DNA of 64,000 nucleotides from an uncultured Pelagibacteraceae bacterium (GCA_902556855.1 CACDXJ010000002.1:1-64000); one strand, 5' to 3'; positions 24,993 through 35,143 are shown, counted from the stretch's first letter. Translations and numbers: made by a program. The notes: generated by a model not told the origin, from the sequence alone.

Positions 24993-26474
24993 TTATTCAG
25001 TCAATGTTTTTTTTATTGCAATTGACCAGCCTTTTAAAAGTTTATTTCTTAATGGATTTTTCATTTTTGGAGAAAATTTTTTATCCAAATGCCAATTTTT
25101 TGAGATATCTCTTAATGATTTGTAAACACCAATCTGTAAACCTGCCATGAACGCTGCACCCAGAGCTGTGGTTTCTTGAACTTTAGGTCTAAGAACTTTT
25201 ACATTTACTATGTCTGATAAAAATTGTGAAAACCAATTGTTCATTACCATTCCGCCATCAACTTTCACAATTTTTGGTCTTAAACCATCATGTTTCATAG
25301 CCTCAAATAAATCATATGTTTGATAGGCAACTGCTTCAATTGTAGCTCTCACTATTTCTTTTGGACTCGTATCTCTAGTAATTCCACTTAAGACTCCTCT
25401 TGCATTAGCATCCCAGTAAGGAGCTCCTAGCCCCGTAAAAGCTGGTACTAAATAAATGTTGTTATTATCTTTTAAAGATTTCACAATTTTTTCTGTTTCA
25501 GGGGCTTTCTTAAAAAATTTCATTCTGTCTCTGAGCCATTGAACACCTGCACCTGCTATAAAAATTGATCCTTCCATAGCATATGTTGTCTTACCATTAA
25601 TTTTATATGCTATTGTAGTTAACAATCTATTCTTTGAATAAATTTTTTTACTACCTGTATTAAGTAAAACAAATGCGCCAGTACCATACGTACTTTTTAA
25701 AGAACCTGGCTCGAAACAACATTGACCAATAGTAGCTGATTGCTGATCACCTACTACTCCATTTATTGGTAAAGACTTACCTGTGACCGATGAATGAGTT
25801 TGACCATAATCATCAGCACAGTCTTTAACTACGGGAAGAATATGTTTTTTGATCTTTAATAAATTTAAAATTGTATCATCCCATTTATTTGAACTAATAT
25901 TATAAATCATTGTTCTACTCGCATTTGTGGCATCAGTTGCGTGTATTTTTCCTCGAGTTAATCTCCAAATTAAAAAACTATCAATCGTTCCAAACAATAA
26001 TTGCTTTTTTTTCATCAGGTGTCTAGCTTTAGAGATATTATCCAGTATCCATTTTATTTTCGTTCCTGAAAAATAAGAATCTATTAAAAGACCTGTTTTG
26101 TTGAAGATCATAGTTTCTTTGTTTTGTTTTCTTAATTTTATGCAAAATTCCTCTTGTCTACGATCTTGCCAGACAATTGCATTGTAAACAGGTTTTCCTG
26201 TTTTTTTATCCCACAAAACAGTTGTTTCTCTTTGATTGGTGATACCTATACTTAAAATTTCACCTTTTAATCTTTTAGCTTTTTGAATTACGTCTTTTAA
26301 TGTTTTTAAAGTTGTTCTCCAAATTTCGTCTGGATTATGCTCAACCCATCCACTTTTCGGAAAATACTGAGTAAATTCTTTTTGTGACGAATAAACTGGA
26401 TTCCCTTTTAAATCAAAAAGGATTGATCTATTAGATGTAGTTCCGGCATCAATAGAAATTATAAATTTTTTCAT
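24993..26474 (-). CDS. glpK: Glycerol kinase
   Basis: A 493-residue FGGY-family kinase making sn-glycerol-3-phosphate from glycerol and ATP. The N-terminal phosphate loop is SIDAGTTSNRSILFD (residues 7-21), WVEHNPDEIW is the usual second block, QRETTVLWD holds substrate-binding Arg-Glu, and GVVGDQQSA and YGTGAF mark the ATPase core. The C-terminal VDGGMVMNNWF block is the second FGGY region. Length is standard. It overlaps gpsA by 4 nt and precedes the glycerol transporter, so uptake and activation are linked. Confidence 0.94.
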   Translation of the reverse strand: MKKFIISIDAGTTSNRSILFDLKGNPVYSSQKEFTQYFPKSGWVEHNPDEIWRTTLKTLKDVIQKAKRLKGEILSIGITNQRETTVLWDKKTGKPVYNAIVWQDRRQEEFCIKLRKQNKETMIFNKTGLLIDSYFSGTKIKWILDNISKARHLMKKKQLLFGTIDSFLIWRLTRGKIHATDATNASRTMIYNISSNKWDDTILNLLKIKKHILPVVKDCADDYGQTHSSVTGKSLPINGVVGDQQSATIGQCCFEPGSLKSTYGTGAFVLLNTGSKKIYSKNRLLTTIAYKINGKTTYAMEGSIFIAGAGVQWLRDRMKFFKKAPETEKIVKSLKDNNNIYLVPAFTGLGAPYWDANARGVLSGITRDTSPKEIVRATIEAVAYQTYDLFEAMKHDGLRPKIVKVDGGMVMNNWFSQFLSDIVNVKVLRPKVQETTALGAAFMAGLQIGVYKSLRDISKNWHLDKKFSPKMKNPLRNKLLKGWSIAIKKTLTE

Positions 26475-27517
26475 CTAAATGACTCCCAATCTAATTCGAG
26501 CTTCTTATCATCTACAATAGCATTGATCATTCCAAGCATTAAAGGTAATTTTTTTTGATTAAAATCTTCTTTTACCTTTTTTGCAATTTCTTTTGCTAAA
26601 TCTGCTCCTTCAACCGTTACTTTTTCCATCTTAGTTTTCTTAGCTTCAGAAAAAGTTAATCCTTCACCAATATAAGATCCCATTTTTGCATTTCTTCCCC
26701 CGCCAGAACTTACATAAAGATCTCCTAAACCAGCAAGACCTTTTACTGTCTCTTTTTTTCCTTTTAAATGCTCAACAAAAATTTCCATTTCAAAAATAGA
26801 TTGTTTTATTAGTGCTGATGCAGTGTTTAAATAATTCTTTTCTCTAACTTCATCAGAAACATTTTTGCTACATAAGCCTCGTGCCGCTCCTACAGCCATA
26901 GAAAATATATTTTTAATAGCAGCGGAAACTTCTACTCCGTTTAAGTCATCAGAATAAGATGTGTGATAATAATTAGTATTCAACATATCAGCTATTTTTT
27001 TTGCAATTGTTAAATCTTTGTTTGCTATCACAACACTAGTGTGCACTCTATTAGCTAATCCAGCGGCAAGGCAAGGTCCACCTACTGCAGATATATTTGT
27101 TTTAGTAATTCCCTTTTCTACAAATAATCTTTCAAGTTTATCAACTAATAATTCGTACTGATTTTTATGAATACTTAAACCTTTAGTAAGCATTAATAAT
27201 TTAGGCAAATCTTTTTTTTTAAATATTGTACTCAGTTGATCGGAAACCCAATCAATACCTTTTGAGCTAATTCCTAAAACAATTAAATCAACCCTTGTAT
27301 TTAAAATTTCATGAAATTTATCAAACTTTAAAATTTTTACCTCTTTAGGAATTGAAGCATTCAAACCTGGATGAAAATTATTGTTTTCCTTTAAATTATC
27401 TATGAATTCATTTTCTAAATGTGTTCCAACAATATTTATATCATGATTATTATCTAAACAAGGTAATGCAAAAGCAGATCCCATCGCTCCAGCTCCGATA
27501 ATTACAATTTTTGACAT
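26471..27517 (-). CDS. gpsA: Glycerol-3-phosphate dehydrogenase [NAD(P)+]
   Basis: A 348-residue soluble G3P dehydrogenase interconverting dihydroxyacetone phosphate and glycerol-3-phosphate. The dinucleotide site is IGAGAMGSAFA (residues 7-17). MLTKGLS, GGPCLAAGLANR, VEVSAAIKNIFSMAVG (catalytic lysine) and GLAGLGDLYVSSGGGRN are family blocks. GpsA is normally biosynthetic, but here it is coupled to glpK (ATGA-type overlap), and I saw no membrane GlpD in the window, so it may also connect glycerol to glycolysis. It abuts trkH with no gap. Confidence 0.9.
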   Translation of the reverse strand: MSKIVIIGAGAMGSAFALPCLDNNHDINIVGTHLENEFIDNLKENNNFHPGLNASIPKEVKILKFDKFHEILNTRVDLIVLGISSKGIDWVSDQLSTIFKKKDLPKLLMLTKGLSIHKNQYELLVDKLERLFVEKGITKTNISAVGGPCLAAGLANRVHTSVVIANKDLTIAKKIADMLNTNYYHTSYSDDLNGVEVSAAIKNIFSMAVGAARGLCSKNVSDEVREKNYLNTASALIKQSIFEMEIFVEHLKGKKETVKGLAGLGDLYVSSGGGRNAKMGSYIGEGLTFSEAKKTKMEKVTVEGADLAKEIAKKVKEDFNQKKLPLMLGMINAIVDDKKLELDWESFR

Positions 27518-28930
27518 CTAATCCTTTAATAAAATTTTTTTGAAAACTAAAAAAACAGATATTAACTCAATTTTTCCAATTATCATGAAAATAATTAAAC
27601 TTATTTTTGAGGATGTTAGTAAATTTGCAAAGTTTAAATTTTGCAAACTATACATTTCAGAATTAACAGTGTTCGTTAAAGCTAGAATTGCTAATTTAAA
27701 TGATTTCTCAAAACCTATATTATCTAAAACTAAAAAACTTGATAAAATAAATAAGCTAATAAAAAATGATATAAAAATTAAAAAAGAAATTTTTACATTT
27801 TCATCAGTAATTTTTTTATCAGAATTAAAAATTGTTTTATTTATTATACTGTTAGGACTTATCAATCTGATTATCTCAGCAGAAGTTATTTTAAGTAAAA
27901 TATAAAATCTTCCTAATTTAATTCCAGAAGAATTTGATACGAGCGAACCTCCTATGATGGTAATAAATAAAAAATATAAACTCAAATTATTATCAACTTT
28001 AATCAAAGAAATTCCAGAATTCGCCAAACTACTGATTATGCCTATAAAGATATTTAAGCCATTAAAATTATTGAAATATACTAATAAGATTAACACTAGA
28101 GATAGTACTAAAATATAAATATCCTCTTTATGGTTTTTGACAAAAGTATTCTTATTAAAAATATTGAAAAGGAGATAAAAATTTAGCATTGAGAATATTA
28201 ATATAATTAATAATATTAATTTCTGTAAATTTGTTGAAATAATTTCATTTAAATTATCGGCAGGCAAAAAACCACCATTTGAAACTAATGTCATTGTCAA
28301 GTTTAGAGAGTTAAATAGCCTTACGCCTGAGATATTTAATAATGTTAAAAAGATAATACTTAAAATACTATAAAAAATTATCACTTTAATAGTATTATTT
28401 TTTATACTCTCCTCAGATTTAAAATTACTTTCACCAGAATATGTTAAATTAGTCATTTTAAAATTAAATGATTTATTTGAGAATAAGAAAATCAAAAAAA
28501 TTAGAAAATATAATCCACCTATCCATTGCGATGAAGATCTCCACAAAATTAAAGTAGGATCTAAATATTTTATATTTTTAAAAGTGGAAAAACCAGTTCC
28601 TGTCAGTCCTGAAATAGCCTCAAAAAAAGAGCTTATAAAGTTGACTTGAAAATTACTTAAGTAAAATGGTATAGAAATTAAAAGACCTACAATAAAGTAG
28701 ACAAGAAAAATTAAAATTAATTGATCAATAAAATTTATTTTTTTATCTGCATTCTTTCCTAGATAGAAAAATCCAAAACCAAAAATCAAAGAAGCTATTA
28801 AAGTAGTAAAATAAGACTCTATACTTAAAAAGTAATCAAAATAGGAAGAATATAATATATTTATAAAAGCAAGTAGACTAATGGGAAAACAAAATAAACT
28901 TAAATAAAAGCTTATATTTCTAAAATTCAT
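27518..28930 (-). CDS. trkH: Trk-type potassium uptake membrane subunit
   Basis: A 470-residue polytopic protein of the TrkH/KtrB superfamily with ten or more hydrophobic helices. GLTGTGFSTFKNI is the first P-loop filter (TGTGFST), and later regions such as LVSNGGFLPADN, LANSGISLI and ALTNTVNSE occupy the other pore positions, each more diverged. It imports K+ with TrkA as the cytoplasmic regulator. It lies 6 nt after trkA, in the ntrY-ntrX-trkA run typical of alphaproteobacteria. Confidence 0.87.
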   Translation of the reverse strand: MNFRNISFYLSLFCFPISLLAFINILYSSYFDYFLSIESYFTTLIASLIFGFGFFYLGKNADKKINFIDQLILIFLVYFIVGLLISIPFYLSNFQVNFISSFFEAISGLTGTGFSTFKNIKYLDPTLILWRSSSQWIGGLYFLIFLIFLFSNKSFNFKMTNLTYSGESNFKSEESIKNNTIKVIIFYSILSIIFLTLLNISGVRLFNSLNLTMTLVSNGGFLPADNLNEIISTNLQKLILLIILIFSMLNFYLLFNIFNKNTFVKNHKEDIYILVLSLVLILLVYFNNFNGLNIFIGIISSLANSGISLIKVDNNLSLYFLFITIIGGSLVSNSSGIKLGRFYILLKITSAEIIRLISPNSIINKTIFNSDKKITDENVKISFLIFISFFISLFILSSFLVLDNIGFEKSFKLAILALTNTVNSEMYSLQNLNFANLLTSSKISLIIFMIIGKIELISVFLVFKKILLKD

Positions 28931-28936
28931 CTATGA

Positions 28937-30310
28937 TTAAATAGAACCAACGCTAAAAATACTTTCAACGGCTTTTAGCTGTTCTCTTTTTGCAAGAAAT
29001 ACTACCAAATCGTCTTTTTCAAAAATAAAATTTGATCTTGGAATTATAACTTTATTTTTTCTTACTATAGCTCCTATTCTAATATCATCTGGTAAATTAG
29101 AATCTCTAATCTTTTTATTTAGAAGCTCTGATTTTTCTAAAATTTTAGCCTCTATAAACTCATATTCACCATCCAAAACAGAATAAACTGTTCCGATAGT
29201 TCCTCTATGAACGTGTTCCATTATTCTAGAAACTGTAGTCATTCTTGGGTCAACGAGATCATCTATATTAAGCGAGTCTTGTAATAAATTATAGTTAGAT
29301 TTATTAACTATTGCTATTGTCCTTTTTTTTAATCCTGATTTTTCTGCTAATACACAAGCCATCATATTGTTCTCATCATCATTAGTCAGCGCAAGAACTG
29401 TTTCTGATCCTTCGAGATTGGCTTCTTTTAAAATTTCTTCGTCTAGTGCATCACCGTTTATTACAATGGAGGAAGATAACTCGTTTGCTATTTCTTCTGC
29501 TCTAATTTTATCTTTTTCAATTATTTTTATTCTTAAGTCTTCAAAATTTTCCTCGAGCATCTTGGCTAAGTTTAAACCGATGTTACCACCGCCAATAATT
29601 AAAACATTTTTTGAAACTTTTTCTTCATGACCAAAGGCTTTTAATATTTGATTTAATTGATCACTACTAATAACCAAATAAATATTATCATCTTCTAAAA
29701 TTTGGTCATTTTTTTTTAGATATATAAATTTATCTTTTCTTAGTGCTCCAACAATGTTTGCTTTAAAATCAGGGAATTTTTCTGTTAGTTTTTTTAGTGG
29801 TATATTTTTAATTGGACAATTTTTTTCTATTGAAATTTCTAACATTTTTACTTTATTATTTCCGAAAGGAACATTATCTAGAGCTCCTGGTGCCTCTAGT
29901 CTTCTATACAAAGATCTAGCTACTTCAATTTCTGGAGAAATAATAACGTCTATTGGGATATTAGATTTATTGAATAATTTTCCCCATTTTCCCTCAAGAA
30001 AATCCTTAGTTCTAATCCTAGCTATTTTTTTAGAAACATTGAACAAAGAGCTAGCTAATTGGCAAACTATCATATTAGTTTCATCATTTCTTGTAACAGC
30101 TATAACCATATCTGCCTGTTCTGCACCTGCGTTTTCTAACACTGTTGGTAGTGAAGCCCTTCCCACTATCCCTTTAACATCCTGAGTTTCATTAATTTTT
30201 TTGATATCTTCAGAAGATTGATCAATTACTGTTACTGAATGCCCTTGTGTTGAGAGTTGTTTGCTAATTGAAAAGCCGACTTTACCAGCTCCACATATAA
30301 TTATATTCAT
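28937..30310 (-). CDS. trkA: Trk system potassium uptake regulator TrkA
   Basis: A 457-residue peripheral membrane protein with two tandem RCK units. Each has a Rossmann NAD-binding region: IICGAGKVGFSISKQL at the N-terminus and LIIGGGNIGLNLAKML near residue 235, and each is followed by a TrkA_C domain, the last including IGAIVRKNKVIIP. Nucleotide binding gates TrkH. Its start lies one base from the ntrX stop, so it belongs to the ntrYX transcript, as in other alphaproteobacteria. Confidence 0.93.
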   Translation of the reverse strand: MNIIICGAGKVGFSISKQLSTQGHSVTVIDQSSEDIKKINETQDVKGIVGRASLPTVLENAGAEQADMVIAVTRNDETNMIVCQLASSLFNVSKKIARIRTKDFLEGKWGKLFNKSNIPIDVIISPEIEVARSLYRRLEAPGALDNVPFGNNKVKMLEISIEKNCPIKNIPLKKLTEKFPDFKANIVGALRKDKFIYLKKNDQILEDDNIYLVISSDQLNQILKAFGHEEKVSKNVLIIGGGNIGLNLAKMLEENFEDLRIKIIEKDKIRAEEIANELSSSIVINGDALDEEILKEANLEGSETVLALTNDDENNMMACVLAEKSGLKKRTIAIVNKSNYNLLQDSLNIDDLVDPRMTTVSRIMEHVHRGTIGTVYSVLDGEYEFIEAKILEKSELLNKKIRDSNLPDDIRIGAIVRKNKVIIPRSNFIFEKDDLVVFLAKREQLKAVESIFSVGSI

Positions 30311-30311
30311 T

Positions 30312-31679
30312 TTAATTGATACCTTTAATTCCTAAAGATTTTAATTTTCTATGAAGAGCAGATCTTTCCATGCCAATAAAATCTGCTGTTTTTGATATAT
30401 TACCATGGTTTTTTTTAAGTTGGGTAATTAAATATTCTTTTTCAAAATACTCTCTTGCTTCCTTTAAGGGTGATGAAAAAGATTTTTCAAATAAATCATT
30501 ATTTTTATCGTTAAATGAGGAAGGATTTAATATGTCATTAATAAGTTTGTTTATATTATCTTGGCTCTCATTGGCGGATAGTATAGTTATTCGTTCGACC
30601 AAGTTTCTTAACTCCCTTACATTTCCTGGCCAGCTATAAGTATAAAGATTATCATTATTTATATCAATTTTCGCTTGCTGAACTCCATTTATTTCTGAAA
30701 GTTTTTCCTTAAAATATTTTATTAATAAAGGAATATCTTCTGTCCTAGAATTTAAAGGGGTAAGTTCAATAGGCATAACATTTAGCCTATGATACAGATC
30801 TTCTCTAAACTCATTTATTTTAACAAGTTCATTCAATTTTTTAGAGGTACTTGAGATCAGACGTATATTTACCGATATATCTTTAGAGCCATTTAATCTT
30901 TTAAATTTTTGATCTATTAAAACTCTAAGTACATTTGCTTGGGTTTCGTATGGTATTTCAGATACCTCGTCAATCAATAGCGTTCCTTTGTTCGCTCTTT
31001 CGAGAGCTCCAAAAGATATGTTTCCATCATCAAATTCCTCACCAAACAATTCTTTTTCGTATGTTTTTTCCTTAAGTAATGCAGCGTTAATAATTACAAA
31101 TGGCTCTTTTGCTCTAGAAGAATTTTTATGTATTTTTCTTGCTACTAGCTCTTTTCCTGAACCTGTCGGCCCTGAGATTAATACTCTACTATCTGAAGTA
31201 GAGAGCTTATCTATAAATTTTTTAACTTTTGAAATTGCTAGGCTTTTACCGACTAAATCAAATGAATGGAAAAGTTTGTTCTCAATTAATGCCTTTTCTT
31301 TTTTTAGCTCGGAAGACTCAAGACCCCTATTCACATAATTAAGAATTTTTTCTCTAGAAAAAGGTTTTTCAATAAACTCATAAGCACCAATTTTAATTGC
31401 CTCAATCGCTATTTTAACTGTAGCATGTCCTGAGATCATGATTACGGGAGTAGTTTTACTTTTTTTTGTAATAATTTTTAATAGGTCAATACCATCTTTG
31501 TCAGGTTTATCTAGTTTAATATCAACGATTGCTAAATCTGGTAATTTTTTATTTATTTCAAAAATAGCTTGATCATAATTAGCGGCAGTTCTAACTAAAT
31601 AATTTTGGTCTTTAAGTATATTGCTTACTAGAAGCCTTATATCTGGATTATCGTCTATAACTAAAATTTCTTTATGCAT
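30312..31679 (-). CDS. ntrX: Response regulator NtrX (lacks the GAFTGA loop)
   Basis: A 455-residue NtrC-family regulator. The receiver domain has D10/D11, phospho-acceptor D53 and K106. The AAA+ domain has Walker A GPTGSGKE (170-177) and Walker B TLLIDEVSE (near 233-241). Residues about 212-228 (GEEFDDGNISFGALERA) occupy the place of the sigma-54-contacting GAFTGA loop, which is absent. A Fis-type helix-turn-helix ends the protein (GNISKTADFIGMERSALHRKL). It should therefore act without sigma-54. It is controlled by NtrY, whose gene overlaps it by 8 nt. Confidence 0.92.
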   Translation of the reverse strand: MHKEILVIDDNPDIRLLVSNILKDQNYLVRTAANYDQAIFEINKKLPDLAIVDIKLDKPDKDGIDLLKIITKKSKTTPVIMISGHATVKIAIEAIKIGAYEFIEKPFSREKILNYVNRGLESSELKKEKALIENKLFHSFDLVGKSLAISKVKKFIDKLSTSDSRVLISGPTGSGKELVARKIHKNSSRAKEPFVIINAALLKEKTYEKELFGEEFDDGNISFGALERANKGTLLIDEVSEIPYETQANVLRVLIDQKFKRLNGSKDISVNIRLISSTSKKLNELVKINEFREDLYHRLNVMPIELTPLNSRTEDIPLLIKYFKEKLSEINGVQQAKIDINNDNLYTYSWPGNVRELRNLVERITILSANESQDNINKLINDILNPSSFNDKNNDLFEKSFSSPLKEAREYFEKEYLITQLKKNHGNISKTADFIGMERSALHRKLKSLGIKGIN

Positions 31680-33453
31680 TCAATTTTGGAAATAAAATCT
31701 TTATTAATGTTCCCTCACCTTTAGTTCTATTATTTATTGAAAAGGTACCCGAATGCTCATTAATTATTTTACTTACTATTGGCAAACCTAGACCAGTGCC
31801 TGTTTTCTTTGTTGTAAAATAAGGTGTCATTGCTTTTTTAAGATCAGTAAATCCTAATCCATTATCAGTTAACCTACACACTATATAGTCATTATTTACA
31901 TCAATTTCTATGTCAATATTACCTATGAAATTGGGGTTTTTTTCAGATTTTTCAATAAAAGACTCTTCGGAATTTTTAATCAGATTAATAAATACTCTAT
32001 TTAGTTGGTCTTCATCACCGAGTAAATAAGCGTTATCAATTTTTTTTATTAAATTAATTTTATTTTTTGAAGAAATTTTTATGAAATCAACAGATTTTGA
32101 TATTATGTTAAGAATATTTATTTTTTTTAAAATTGGTCTAGGCATTCTTGCGAAATTAGAAAATTCATTAACAAGTTTTTCGATATCCTTTATCTGTCTG
32201 TTAATTGTTTCTAAATATTTCTCAAACTGCTGACCATCACTTGTAAGCTTATTTTTATATTTATCTCTTAAGCTATCTATGGATAGTTGGATAGGAGTTA
32301 GTGGATTCTTTATTTCATGAGCCAATTTTCGTGCCACCGACTCCCATGCTTCATATCTTTCGTTTATAAGGAGTTTATCTTGTTGTTCCTTGAGTCTTTC
32401 AATCATTGAATTAAAATTTTTATTTAATTGTTTAAACTCTTCATCTGTTTCAAGTTCTGGAACTTTAACATCTAATGCACCCTTACTTATAGAGTCTGAA
32501 GCTCCAATCAAATTTACTATAGGTTTAGTTAATCTTGAAGCAAATGTAATTGCTATTGATGTCGATAAAAACAACAATAATGTTACAACAATTATATAAA
32601 TAATAGCAAATGTGATTTTTATTCCTGTCTGACTATTTTCAACTGAGTAATAAAAACTTACTGCTTCCTCTGTTTCATTTAAATATCTTAAAATTTCTGG
32701 ATCTATATTTCGGGAGATATATAGATAGGTATCTACTAGAGATGTCAGTTTTGTCATCACGGTAGTTTTATTTTCCAGGTTATTTGAAACAAAAACTGGC
32801 TTACCTTGCAAAACTTGATCGTAATCCTCATCTGAAGGTATTACAAATTCTTCACTAATATCTGTAACATCTGAAAGGAGTACATTTCCTAAACTATCAA
32901 TTAGATAAACATCATCAATTCTTCTTAATAATTTTTCTGCTCTCATAATATTTCTAAACCGATTGGGATTTGAGTAATACTCATTCGATGCACGGTTCAA
33001 ACCAACGCTCATTAATATTACATCAGATAAAACATTATCTTTACTTTCGTCTAGATAATTTTTTGCTACGTCATAGGAATTATTTACAGCTTTTGTGATT
33101 TGTTTATCAAAATAATTTTGTATTCCAAAATTAAAGATAAATAATGAAAAAATTGCTACTACTAAAGATGGTATAACAGTGAAAAGTGAGAATACAGAAA
33201 TATATTTAAGATTAGTTTGAGATCCTTTTTTATTTTTTTTTCCAGTATAGTAAAATCTGTAAAAATTTTTAAATATTAATCCAAAAAAAGTAAGTAATAA
33301 AATTATATCAATAACTAATAAAGTCTGTAGATTTTTATCTGTAAGTTTTACGAAACCTTCATTTATGAAGGTCAAAAAAGTTACAATCCCCATAAAAATA
33401 CATAAAAATGAGGAAATAATTATCCAATCAAAATTTTTAATAATTTTAAACAT
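31672..33453 (-). CDS. ntrY: Nitrogen-regulation sensor histidine kinase NtrY
   Basis: A 593-residue membrane kinase. Hydrophobic segments near residues 10-30, 45-65, 85-110 and 280-305 enclose a periplasmic sensing domain (about 111-279). A HAMP-like region (RLTKPIVNLIGASDSISKG) follows, then the dimerisation box with phospho-acceptor H379 in LAHEIKNPLTPIQ. The ATPase part has the N box (NLIKNSEES), DNGLGF and GTGLGLPIV. There is no separate PAS domain of clear type. It heads the run ntrY-ntrX-trkA-trkH and is divergent from ispDF by 48 nt. Confidence 0.92.
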   Translation of the reverse strand: MFKIIKNFDWIIISSFLCIFMGIVTFLTFINEGFVKLTDKNLQTLLVIDIILLLTFFGLIFKNFYRFYYTGKKNKKGSQTNLKYISVFSLFTVIPSLVVAIFSLFIFNFGIQNYFDKQITKAVNNSYDVAKNYLDESKDNVLSDVILMSVGLNRASNEYYSNPNRFRNIMRAEKLLRRIDDVYLIDSLGNVLLSDVTDISEEFVIPSDEDYDQVLQGKPVFVSNNLENKTTVMTKLTSLVDTYLYISRNIDPEILRYLNETEEAVSFYYSVENSQTGIKITFAIIYIIVVTLLLFLSTSIAITFASRLTKPIVNLIGASDSISKGALDVKVPELETDEEFKQLNKNFNSMIERLKEQQDKLLINERYEAWESVARKLAHEIKNPLTPIQLSIDSLRDKYKNKLTSDGQQFEKYLETINRQIKDIEKLVNEFSNFARMPRPILKKINILNIISKSVDFIKISSKNKINLIKKIDNAYLLGDEDQLNRVFINLIKNSEESFIEKSEKNPNFIGNIDIEIDVNNDYIVCRLTDNGLGFTDLKKAMTPYFTTKKTGTGLGLPIVSKIINEHSGTFSINNRTKGEGTLIKILFPKLNA

Positions 33454-33501
33454 CTTAAATAAGCATTAAATATCTGTATAAATATTATATAAGTTTATAC
33501 C

Positions 33502-34647
33502 ATGAGTTTTTGTTTAATAATTCTTGCTGCAGGTAATAGCCATAGATTTAAGTCTAATATTGGCAAACCATATCAAAAAATAGCTGGCAAATCATTAATT
33601 GAAATAAACGTCAATAAAGCTCGTAAATTTAAACAAATTAAAAATATTATTGTCGTTTATAATAAAAAAGACTTAAAAAGAGTCAAATTACTAAAGCTCA
33701 AAAATGTAAAATTAATTACAGGTGGAAGAAGCAGACAAGAATCTACTTTTAATGCTCTTAAGTTTTTAATTAAACAAAATGGAATCTCTAAAGTATTAAT
33801 ACACGATGTAGCAAGACCAAATTTTTCCACAAAACTTTTAAGCACAATATTAAAAAATATAAGAAATGCTAAAGCAGTTGTCCCCAAATTAGAAGTCCAA
33901 GATGCAATTAAACAAATTATAAGTTCAAGTAAAGAAGAGTACATTTTAGGCAAAAAAAGAGAAAATTTGTTTTTGACACAAACACCTCAGGCCTTCAATT
34001 TGAAAGAAATTTATCATTTGCATAAGAATAATTCTGGTAAATATAAAGATGACGATATTTCTTTATATATGGATTTAAATAAAGTTAAGTTTATACAGGG
34101 TGAAAAAAATAACTTTAAAATTACAGATAAATCAGACTTTGAAAACCTTAAAAATATTTATAAATCAAACCAAACTGTTGGAATTGGTTTTGATGTTCAT
34201 AGACTAGTACCTAATAGAAAGCTCTACTTAGCAGGTTTAAAAGTTAGATCTAAACTAGGCACGCTAGGTCATTCTGATGGAGACCCTATTCTTCATTCAA
34301 TAACAGATTCAATTTTAGGAGCTTGCAAAATGGGAGATATCGGCCAAATGTTTTCAGATAAAAATAAAAGATTTAAAAATATTAGATCTACTATTTTACT
34401 AAAATCTGTAATGGACCAAATTAAATCAAGAGGATATTTTATAAATAATATAGATATTAATATTATTACTCAAACTCCAAAAATCAAAAATATCAAAAAT
34501 AAGATGCTTGATAATATTGCTAAACTCTGTGAGATTTCAAAAAATCAAATTAACATCAAAGGTAAAACTACAGAAAAATTAGGTGTTATCGGAAAAGAAA
34601 AAGCAATAGCGTGCGAAGTTATATGTTCTGTAATAAAATATGATTAA
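33502..34647 (+). CDS. ispDF: Bifunctional IspD/IspF (MEP-pathway isoprenoid synthesis)
   Basis: A 381-residue fusion. Residues 1-220 are IspD (CDP-ME synthase), with LIILAAGNSHRFKS as the CTP loop, GGRSRQES, and HDVARP. Residues 225-381 are IspF (MECDP synthase), with GIGFDVHRL as the metal and substrate start, HSDGDPILHSI for the zinc ligands, DIGQMFSD, and TTEKLGVIGK near the end. This fusion is common in alphaproteobacteria. IspE is not in the window. It overlaps pgpA by 8 nt, in a run with cinA. Confidence 0.95.
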   Translation: MSFCLIILAAGNSHRFKSNIGKPYQKIAGKSLIEINVNKARKFKQIKNIIVVYNKKDLKRVKLLKLKNVKLITGGRSRQESTFNALKFLIKQNGISKVLIHDVARPNFSTKLLSTILKNIRNAKAVVPKLEVQDAIKQIISSSKEEYILGKKRENLFLTQTPQAFNLKEIYHLHKNNSGKYKDDDISLYMDLNKVKFIQGEKNNFKITDKSDFENLKNIYKSNQTVGIGFDVHRLVPNRKLYLAGLKVRSKLGTLGHSDGDPILHSITDSILGACKMGDIGQMFSDKNKRFKNIRSTILLKSVMDQIKSRGYFINNIDINIITQTPKIKNIKNKMLDNIAKLCEISKNQINIKGKTTEKLGVIGKEKAIACEVICSVIKYD

Positions 34648-35143
34648 AAAAATAAACTATTTATTTGTTACATGTTTAGGTATTGGATCCTTTAGATTTG
34701 CTCCAGGAACAATAACTTCTCTAATTACAACTATTTTTTTATATAGTTTATTTCATGTAGTTAATCTATCAAGCAGTATTATTTTATTAATTTTATTTTT
34801 AGTTTTTATATATTCATTTTATGCAATATCTAAATATATAGAATATAATGAAGATAAAGACCCTAAAGAAATTGTTGTAGATGAATTTATTGGCCAGTCT
34901 ATTCCAATTTACCTTTATGAAATCGCGCACGGAACTACGAAAGGTCCACAAGAATCAATTTTATTTTATTTTTATATTTTTATTTTGTTTAGGTATTTTG
35001 ATATCAAAAAACCTTTTCCAGTGAGTTTTTTTGATAAAAAATTTAAAAATAGTTTTGGGGTAGTAATAGACGACGTAGTTGCAGGACTATATGTTGTCCT
35101 TACATTGATAATTTTTATGATAATTAAATCAAAGTTTTTCTAA
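34640..35143 (+). CDS. pgpA: Phosphatidylglycerophosphatase A
   Basis: A 167-residue membrane phosphatase that removes phosphate from phosphatidylglycerophosphate. GIGSFRFAPGTITSL near the N-terminus, VVDEFIGQSIPIY in the centre and FDIKKPFPVSFFDKKFKNSFGVVIDDVVAG (cited by its FDIKKPFPVS and VIDDVVAGLY parts) match the PgpA family, including its acidic metal-binding residues. Hydrophobic helices flank these blocks. Its start overlaps ispDF and its stop abuts cinA (shared base 35143). Confidence 0.9.
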   Translation: MIKKINYLFVTCLGIGSFRFAPGTITSLITTIFLYSLFHVVNLSSSIILLILFLVFIYSFYAISKYIEYNEDKDPKEIVVDEFIGQSIPIYLYEIAHGTTKGPQESILFYFYIFILFRYFDIKKPFPVSFFDKKFKNSFGVVIDDVVAGLYVVLTLIIFMIIKSKFF

